64,000 nucleotides of DNA from Mesorhizobium onobrychidis (lineage in GTDB: Bacteria > Pseudomonadota > Alphaproteobacteria > Rhizobiales > Rhizobiaceae). How positions within the stretch are numbered: position 1 is the first letter of the stretch; each line of letters opens with the position of its first letter. The notes beneath the pieces are model-generated. The model made no database searches and was not told the DNA's origin. It was given only the letters and a program-made list of their open reading frames with translations. The position numbers were made by a program, and so were the translations under genes. The stretch spans positions 4,631,501-4,695,500 of the forward strand of contig NZ_CP062229.1 in assembly GCF_024707545.1 (NCBI RefSeq), given 5' to 3'. Below, piece by piece: positions 58,513 to 64,000 of the stretch.

Positions 58513-59838
58513 ATGAAATTCACCAGACGTGACGTGATCCGCACCACCGCCGGCGTGGCGGCGGGAGCCTTGGGAAGCCGGTTCGTCGGCTCTTCCGCCT
58601 TTGCCCAGGAGGGGTTGACATACAAGCCCGAGGACGGCGCAAAGCTGCGGATGCTGCGCTGGTCGCCGTTCGTACAGGGCGATGAGGATCAATGGCTGGC
58701 CAACACCAAGCGGTTCACCGAGGCGACAGGCGTCGAGGTCCGTGTCGACAAGGAAAGCTGGGAGGACATCCGCCCCAAGGCGGCGGTCGCCGCCAATGTC
58801 GGCTCCGGTCCAGATCTGATGTTGGTCTGGTTCGACGATCCGCATCAATATCCAGACAAGCTGCACGACGTGTCGGAACTGGGTGAGTATCTCGGCACGA
58901 AATACGGCGGCTGGCACGACGGACCAAAGCAATATGCGACGCGCGAGGGAAAATTCCTCGGCCTGCCTCTGGCCACCATTGGCAATGCCATCGTCTATCG
59001 GGAAAGCTGGGTGAAGGAGGCTGGTTTCTCGGAATTTCCGAAGGACACGGCGGGCTTCCTCGAGCTTTGCAAGGCCTTACAGGCGAAGGGCCATCCGGCC
59101 GGTTTCACACACGGCCATGGCGTCGGCGACGGCAACAACTATGCTCACTGGCTGCTGTGGAGCCATGGCGGCCAGATGGTCGACGAGAGCGGAAAGGTGA
59201 CGATCAACAGCCCCGAGACGCTCAAGGCGATCGAATACGCGCAGGAACTCTACAAGACCTTCATCCCCGGCACCGAAAGTTGGCTCGACGTCAACAACAA
59301 CCGCGCCTTCCTGGCCGGCGAACTGGGCGTCATCGCCAACGGCATTTCCGTGTATAACACGGCCAAGACCAACAAGGACAATGATCCGAAACTGGCTGAA
59401 ATCGCCAAGGACATGCGCACGACCAGCCTGCCGATCGGTCCTGTCGGAAAATCCGTCGAGCTGTTCCAGGTGACCACGGCCGTGATCTTCGACTACACGC
59501 CCTACCCCAACGCGGCCAAGGCCTATCTGCAGTTCATGTTCGAGGAACAGCAAATGGCAGAGTGGATCACCTCCTCGGCCGCCTATTGCTGCCAGACACT
59601 CAAAGCCTTCGACAACAATCCTGTGTGGGCGGCCGACCCGAACAATGCCGCTTACGCCAAGGCCTCAGCGACGCTGCGTCCCAACGGCTATGCCGGGCCG
59701 CTCGGCTACGCTTCGGCGGCGACCATGGCCGACTATGTCCTGGTCGACATGTTCGCCAAGGCCGTGACGGGCCAGGCCACGCCGCAGGAGGCGATGGAAG
59801 AGGCGGAGAAGCGCGCAAACCGGTACTATCGCGTTTGA
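58513..59838 (+). CDS. Extracellular solute-binding protein (family 1), Tat-exported
   Basis: 441 aa. The twin-arginine signal MKFTRRDVIRTTAG, with a hydrophobic core and cleavage after SSAFA, directs folded export. The mature part is a cluster B periplasmic binding protein: LRWSPFVQGDEDQWLANTKR, GSGPDLMLVWFDDPHQYPD, YREGKFLGLPLAT-like segment, and late TLRPNGYAGPLGYASAAT. Many aromatic residues line the region and fit a carbohydrate ligand. The ligand cannot be named. The permease genes follow in order, about 106 bp later. Confidence 0.92.
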   Translation: MKFTRRDVIRTTAGVAAGALGSRFVGSSAFAQEGLTYKPEDGAKLRMLRWSPFVQGDEDQWLANTKRFTEATGVEVRVDKESWEDIRPKAAVAANVGSGPDLMLVWFDDPHQYPDKLHDVSELGEYLGTKYGGWHDGPKQYATREGKFLGLPLATIGNAIVYRESWVKEAGFSEFPKDTAGFLELCKALQAKGHPAGFTHGHGVGDGNNYAHWLLWSHGGQMVDESGKVTINSPETLKAIEYAQELYKTFIPGTESWLDVNNNRAFLAGELGVIANGISVYNTAKTNKDNDPKLAEIAKDMRTTSLPIGPVGKSVELFQVTTAVIFDYTPYPNAAKAYLQFMFEEQQMAEWITSSAAYCCQTLKAFDNNPVWAADPNNAAYAKASATLRPNGYAGPLGYASAATMADYVLVDMFAKAVTGQATPQEAMEEAEKRANRYYRV

Positions 59839-59944
59839 TCACAGCCGAGCCGGGCAGCCGCGACCGCGCTGCCCGGTCTGGTCCTGAAATCGCGTGGCGG
59901 ACACTCAGGCCACCATGCCACCAGACCTTATGAGGAGCCGTCCC

Positions 59945-60895
59945 ATGGCCGTGTCGTCCGCTGCCGTTCAGCCGCGTCCGTCGATCCCGTCGCGGATCCT
60001 GTCGCTCCTGGCCGACAGCCGGAACGCGCTTGGCTTCGGCTTCATGCTGCCGGCGGCAGCGCTGCTGCTGGTCTTCCTCACCTATCCGCTGGGGCTCGGC
60101 ATCTGGCTCGGCTTCACCGATGCCCGCATCGGCCGCCCCGGTATCTTCATAGGCATCGAAAACTACCAATATCTGTCGGATGACGCCGTCTTCTGGCTCT
60201 CCGTATTCAACACCTTGCTCTACACGATAAGTGCCTCGATCCTGAAGTTCGCGCTCGGCCTCTGGCTGGCGCTTATTCTCAATCAGAACCTTCCCTTCAA
60301 ATCGTTCTTCCGCGCGATCGTCCTGCTGCCGTGGGTGGTGCCGACGGTGCTGTCGGCAATCGCCTTCTGGTGGATCTACGATTCGCAGTTCTCCATCCTG
60401 TCCTGGGCGCTTATGGAAATGGGCCTGATCGACCATCGCATCAATTTCCTCGGCGATCCGGTGAACGCGCGCGCTTCGGTCATCGCCGCCAATATCTGGC
60501 GCGGCATCCCGTTCGTGGCGATCACGCTGCTTGCCGGCTTGCAGACGATTCCGCAGTCGCTTTATGAGGCCGCCACGCTTGACGGCGCCAGCCGCTGGCA
60601 ACTGTTCCGTTTTGTGACGCTGCCGCTGCTGACGCCGATCATCGCCATCACCATGACGTTCTCGGTGCTGTTCACCTTCACCGATTTCCAGCTGATCTAT
60701 GTGCTGACCCGCGGCGGACCGGTCAATGCCACCCATCTGATGGCGACATTGTCGTTTCAGCGCGGCATTTCGGGGGGCCAGCTTGGCGAGGGCGCCGCCA
60801 TCGCGGTCGCCATGATCCCGTTCCTGCTTGCGGCGATCCTGTTCAGCTATTTCGGCTTGCAACGCCGCAAATGGCAGCAGGGCGGCGGAGACTGA
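59945..60895 (+). CDS. ABC transporter permease 1 (MalF/UgpA type)
   Basis: 316 aa from the ATG at 59945, with GAGGAG about 10 nt upstream; ATG at 59930 is an alternative. Six membrane helices. The cytoplasmic EAA loop is AATLDGASRWQLFRFVTLPL, the contact with the ATPase. The first periplasmic loop carries the FTDARIGRPGIFIGIENYQY segment typical of UgpA-like proteins. The stop lies 1 bp before the ATG of permease 2, so translation is coupled. Confidence 0.93.
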   Translation: MAVSSAAVQPRPSIPSRILSLLADSRNALGFGFMLPAAALLLVFLTYPLGLGIWLGFTDARIGRPGIFIGIENYQYLSDDAVFWLSVFNTLLYTISASILKFALGLWLALILNQNLPFKSFFRAIVLLPWVVPTVLSAIAFWWIYDSQFSILSWALMEMGLIDHRINFLGDPVNARASVIAANIWRGIPFVAITLLAGLQTIPQSLYEAATLDGASRWQLFRFVTLPLLTPIIAITMTFSVLFTFTDFQLIYVLTRGGPVNATHLMATLSFQRGISGGQLGEGAAIAVAMIPFLLAAILFSYFGLQRRKWQQGGGD

Positions 60896-60896
60896 C

Positions 60897-61790
60897 ATGG
60901 CCGCGATCAAAAAAACGAAACGTCCGGAACTCGACGAAGGCGGCATGGGCTACCTTCAGAGCCTGCCGCGGCGCGTGGTGACGGTCTATCTGCCGTTGCT
61001 GGTGTTCGTCATCGTGCTGTTGTTCCCGTTCTACTGGATGACGATCACGGCGATTAAGCCCAATCACGAGATGACCGACTACGCCAATTTCAATCCGTTC
61101 TGGGTCGTGCATCCGACATTCGAGCACATCCGCTATCTCTTGTTCGACACGTCCTATCCGGGCTGGCTGCTCAACACCATCATCATCTCCACCGCCGCCA
61201 CGTTCCTGTCGCTGCTGGCTGCGGTGTTCGCGGCTTATGCGATCGAACGGCTGAGGTTTTCCGGGGCGCGGCAGGTCGGGCTCGCGATCTTCCTCGCCTA
61301 TCTCGTGCCGCCCTCGATCCTGTTCATCCCGCTGTCGGTGATGGTGTTCAACCTTGGGCTTTACGACACACCCTTCGCACTCATTCTCACCTACCCGACC
61401 TTCCTGGTGCCCTTCTGCACCTGGCTGCTGATGGGCTACTTCCGCTCCATCCCGTTCGAACTGGAAGAATGCGCGCTCATTGACGGGGCGAGCCGGTGGC
61501 AGATTCTAACCAAGATCGTGCTGCCGCTGTCGGTGCCCGGCCTGATTTCCGCCGGCATATTCGCATTCACCCTGTCATGGAACGAATTCATCTATGCGCT
61601 GACGTTCATCCAGTCGTCCGAAAACAAGACTGTGCCCGTCGGGGTGCTTACGGAGCTTGTCCGCTCCGACGTCTATGAATGGGGAGCGCTGATGGCTGGA
61701 GCCCTGATCGGCTCCCTGCCGGTGGTCGTGCTTTATTCGTTCTTTGTCGAGCACTACGTGTCCTCGATGACCGGTGCGGTGAAGGAATAG
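60897..61790 (+). CDS. ABC transporter permease 2 (MalG/UgpE type)
   Basis: 297 aa. Six membrane helices from about residue 32. The EAA loop reads ECALIDGASRWQILTKIVLP. It has the short N-terminal cytoplasmic segment and the FYWMTITAIKPNHEM motif common to MalG-like permeases. It completes the importer with the ATPase, binding protein and permease 1. No catabolic enzyme gene is linked downstream; the next 130 bp lead into a RIME-like repeat. Confidence 0.93.
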   Translation: MAAIKKTKRPELDEGGMGYLQSLPRRVVTVYLPLLVFVIVLLFPFYWMTITAIKPNHEMTDYANFNPFWVVHPTFEHIRYLLFDTSYPGWLLNTIIISTAATFLSLLAAVFAAYAIERLRFSGARQVGLAIFLAYLVPPSILFIPLSVMVFNLGLYDTPFALILTYPTFLVPFCTWLLMGYFRSIPFELEECALIDGASRWQILTKIVLPLSVPGLISAGIFAFTLSWNEFIYALTFIQSSENKTVPVGVLTELVRSDVYEWGALMAGALIGSLPVVVLYSFFVEHYVSSMTGAVKE

Positions 61791-61920
61791 CGCCCTGCCG
61801 CGGTCACGCGGTCGGCTCTGCTCCTGATGAAGGCATTGACGCGTTCCTGCTAGGCTGCGGCAGCCAGCGCAATCTCTTCAGACAAAAGCAGGTGCTCGGC
61901 CAATTGTCGAAGTCGGCGCC

Positions 61921-62090
61921 GCCCCTCATCTGCCTGCCGGCATCTTCTCCCCGTATAGTGACGGGGAGAAGGGGCTGGCCGCAATTTCGGCGCCCTTTCT
62001 GCAACACTGGAGATTAGCGAAATCCTTTGCGAAGGCGTCCTTCTCCCCGTCATTATACGGGGAGAAGTGCCCGGCAGGGCGATGAGGGGC
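61921..62090. repeat. RIME-like nested inverted repeat 3
   Basis: Outer arms 61921-61940 and 62071-62090 pair with two mismatches; inner arms 61943-61970 and 62040-62067 (28 bp) pair with one mismatch, and each inner arm is itself a short palindrome (CTTCTCCCCG ... CGGGGAGAAG). It fills most of the 405-bp gap between permease 2 and the CinA-like gene; no gene in the gap. Confidence 0.92.
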
Positions 62091-62195
62091 AGCGCAAACC
62101 TGAAGCGATTGCTCTGCTGCAGCAGCACTTTCAATACCATATTGCCGCCGGCCATCCGCCGCGCTATCTCAACTGACCTTTTGCCGGAGCCTGCC

Positions 62196-62939
62196 ATGCC
62201 TGAAATCGTCACCGCCGCCATGCTGGTCATCGGCGACGAGATTCTGTCCGGCCGCACCAAGGACAAGAATATCGGCCACCTCGCCGACATCATGACGGCG
62301 ATCGGCATCGACCTGAAGGAGGTGCGCATCGTTCCCGACGAGGAAGACGAGATCGTCGCCGCAGTGAATGCCCTGCGCACCCGCTACACCTATGTCTTCA
62401 CGACCGGCGGCATCGGTCCCACGCATGACGACATCACCGCGGATGCGATTGCCAAGGCCTTTGGCGTGCCCTGCGAATACGACGCCAAGGCCTATGCCAT
62501 GCTGGAAGCGAGCTACGCCGCGCGCGGCATCGAATACACCGAGGCGCGCAAGCGCATGGCGCGGATGCCGCGCGGTGCCGACCATATCGACAATCCTGTG
62601 TCCATCGCGCCGGGCTTCCGCATCGGCAACGTCCATGTCATGGCCGGCGTGCCGGCGATTTTCCAGGCCATGCTCGACAATGTGGTGCCGACGCTGAAGG
62701 CCGGCACCAGAATGCTGTCGGCGACGGTGCACTGTCCGTTCGGCGAAGGCCTGGTCGGCGGACCGCTGGGCGACATCCAGAAGGCGCATCCGGACACGAT
62801 CATCGGGTCCTACCCGAAATATGGCGACGGCAAGTTCTGGACGGAACTGGTCGTCCGTGCCCGCAGCCAGGAAGCGCTGGACGCCGCCCACGCCGATGTC
62901 GAGGCGATGGTCGCCGGTCTCGCCAGCGCGGCCACCTGA
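62196..62939 (+). CDS. CinA N-domain / molybdopterin-binding (MoaB/Mog-like) protein
   Basis: 247 aa from the ATG at 62196, with GGAG upstream. The MoCF_biosynth-type domain is at about 5-170: AAMLVIGDEILSGRTKDKN at the start, then FTTGGIGPTHDDITADAIAKAFG, both diagnostic. The deamidase domain of full CinA is absent, so it is the short form seen in many alphaproteobacteria. CinA N-domains can hydrolyse ADP-ribose or FAD-type dinucleotides; the true role here is not known. Repeat copy B lies just after the stop. Confidence 0.9.
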   Translation: MPEIVTAAMLVIGDEILSGRTKDKNIGHLADIMTAIGIDLKEVRIVPDEEDEIVAAVNALRTRYTYVFTTGGIGPTHDDITADAIAKAFGVPCEYDAKAYAMLEASYAARGIEYTEARKRMARMPRGADHIDNPVSIAPGFRIGNVHVMAGVPAIFQAMLDNVVPTLKAGTRMLSATVHCPFGEGLVGGPLGDIQKAHPDTIIGSYPKYGDGKFWTELVVRARSQEALDAAHADVEAMVAGLASAAT

Positions 62940-62941
62940 TC

Positions 62942-63043
62942 TAAAGCGCGTCGCGTCTGAAAGGATTCATTCGACGCGCTTTAGGTTCTTGTTTTTATGC
63001 ATGTCGTTATCCCAAAACCGCTGCGCACTTTTGGGCGACATGC
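62942..63043. repeat. Two-palindrome intergenic element, copy B
   Basis: Palindrome 1: TAAAGCGCGTCG (62942-62953) with 62972-62983, perfect 12-bp arms. Palindrome 2: 62999-63043, matching 42822-42866 of copy A with two differences in 45. The element starts right after the stop of the CinA-like gene. Confidence 0.93.
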
Positions 63044-63118
63044 ATTAGCCGGAACTAAGCATGGTGCTGTAACGTTTCTCGCGGGCGAGTTTCGATCGCC
63101 GTAAAATGAGGGATCACC

Positions 63119-63952
63119 ATGCGATTCAAGACCATCGTCGCCATACTGCAGAACGAACAGGACGCGGAGCGCGTGCTCGAATGCGCCATTCCGCTTGCCG
63201 ACAGGTTCCAGAGCCATCTCATCGGCATTCATGCCGAAGCGCTTCCCGTCCCCTACACCTCGGCCACCGGCTTTCCCGACACCGAGTTCCTGCAGGCTTC
63301 GGCCGACATGAGCAAGGAGCGTGCTGAAAAATTGCGGGCGGTTTTCCTCAGGCATATCGAGGATTCCGGCCTGTCCTTCGAGTGGCGCAGCCTCGAGAGC
63401 TTTTCCGGAGACAGCGCGCTGACCGGCATCCCAACCGTCCGCACCGCGGACCTGATCATCGCCGCGCAGCGCGAGTCGGGCGGCGATCCGAGCGCCGATG
63501 TCGACACGCTGGTCTATGACGCCGGCCGGCCGGTGCTGGTCGTGCCGCACTCAGGCCCGCTCGTCACCAGCTTCAAGCATGTGCTGCTCGCCTGGAACGG
63601 CAGCAAGGAAGCCGCGCGCGCCGCCTTCGACGCGCTGCCCTTCATCATCGAGGCCGAGAAGACCGATATTGTCGTCATCGACCCGCCGGACACGCTCGAC
63701 GAGGCTCCGGAGGCGGCCGGCGCCGAAATCGCCGCCGCCCTGTCCAGGCACGGCGCTACCGTCAGCGTCTCAGTGCTGCAATCGGGCGGCCACTCGGTCG
63801 ACGACGTGATCCAGACCAGGGTCGCCGAAACCGGCGCCGACCTGCTCGTGCTCGGCGCCTACAGCCATTCCTGGCTGCGCCAGCTTCTGTTCGGCGGGGT
63901 CACGCGCACGGTGCTGCGCACGTTGCCGGTGGCAGCTTTCCTGTCACGGTAA
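63119..63952 (+). CDS. Universal stress protein with tandem Usp domains
   Basis: 277 aa. Two Usp folds: N-terminal (about 1-145, FKTIVAILQNEQDAERVLEC, ADLIIAAQRESGG) and C-terminal (about 150-277, FKHVLLAWNGSKEAARAAFD, then LLVLGAYSHSWLRQLLFGGVTR). The C-terminal half keeps a glycine/serine loop like the ATP-binding G-2x-G-9x-G motif; in the N-terminal half it is not evident. Probably a stress-response nucleotide-binding protein. Stands alone on the plus strand. Confidence 0.92.
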   Translation: MRFKTIVAILQNEQDAERVLECAIPLADRFQSHLIGIHAEALPVPYTSATGFPDTEFLQASADMSKERAEKLRAVFLRHIEDSGLSFEWRSLESFSGDSALTGIPTVRTADLIIAAQRESGGDPSADVDTLVYDAGRPVLVVPHSGPLVTSFKHVLLAWNGSKEAARAAFDALPFIIEAEKTDIVVIDPPDTLDEAPEAAGAEIAAALSRHGATVSVSVLQSGGHSVDDVIQTRVAETGADLLVLGAYSHSWLRQLLFGGVTRTVLRTLPVAAFLSR

Positions 63953-64000
63953 GTCGATAAGAGGTAAGTTCACAGGGATCGCTTGCCGCCGCCCTTGCCA

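Noticed and set aside
63970..64000. Possible 3' end of a minus-strand gene (GKGGGKRSL then stop)
   Set aside because: Only nine codons are visible; the Gly/Lys pattern is suggestive of a protein tail, but a gene cannot be supported from the window.

Overview
The window looks like a piece of an alphaproteobacterial chromosome from the order Hyphomicrobiales, most like Mesorhizobium or a close relative. The reasons are the high-GC coding style, the block accB-accC-aat-DUF2155-NDUFA12 typical of this group, an RNase E with a large acidic insertion in its S1 domain, many Hyphomicrobiales-type small genes (DUF1127, DUF3126, DUF982, DUF2188, DUF2218), and intergenic mosaic palindromes of the RIME type. 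The assignment is inference from gene content; no database search was possible.

Left part (1-26 kb), mostly core genome. It carries cell-wall genes (partial class A PBP, amidase amiC), RNase E (rne) with a strong bidirectional terminator, glutaminase plus an aminotransferase, an M48 protease and a DsbA-type oxidoreductase. Next come aroQ-accB-accC-aat (dehydroquinase, acetyl-CoA carboxylase BCCP and biotin carboxylase, leucyl/phenylalanyl-tRNA-protein transferase), a complex I accessory subunit, the pantothenate genes panB-panC, a phasin, an ArnT-like glycosyltransferase, gatB with a GNAT gene, a CBS protein, a rhomboid protease, a PAS protein, a two-domain PilZ protein and a LapG-like transglutaminase-family cysteine peptidase.

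Middle part (26.4-39.6 kb), accessory in character. A single-domain globin is followed by a same-strand row: OsmC, FMO-like flavoenzyme, PHBH/GGR-like FAD monooxygenase, MaoC-type hydratase, a 51-residue ORF with a perfect ribosome binding site, and a 1563-residue regulator. That regulator joins a SARP-type winged helix and BTAD, an alpha/beta hydrolase with an intact Ser-Asp-His triad, a degenerate class III cyclase domain, a STAND-type ATPase and a TPR-like tail. A second SARP-type regulator (winged helix-BTAD-TolB-like-TPR) faces it. The segment is bordered by a frameshifted DUF1127 remnant on the left and by an intact DUF1127 gene plus the frameshifted 3' end of an ABC exporter on the right, which suggests past rearrangement. 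This regulator and oxidoreductase block is the best candidate in the window for an uncharacterised system.

Right part (39.6-64 kb), mixed core and transport. It has a gamma carbonic anhydrase-like protein, cysE, an HD-domain protein, an alpha/beta hydrolase with a DUF192 protein, a double cold-shock protein, glyoxalase I, ilvA with a DUF1697 gene, a tandem pair of lipoprotein alpha/beta hydrolases, adenine deaminase, tRNA-Leu(UAA), a NudK-like Nudix enzyme, a YqjM-like old yellow enzyme, a complete ABC sugar-type importer (ATPase, Tat-exported binding protein, two permeases), a CinA-N-like protein and a tandem universal stress protein.

Several intergenic regions hold long inverted repeats: three RIME-like nested palindromes (43.6, 55.1 and 61.9 kb), a two-palindrome element present twice (42.77 and 62.94 kb, with a partial relative at 41.4 kb), a double palindrome at 45.1 kb, and two consecutive long hairpins immediately upstream of aroQ. 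No CRISPR array, rRNA operon, insertion sequence or prophage was seen.
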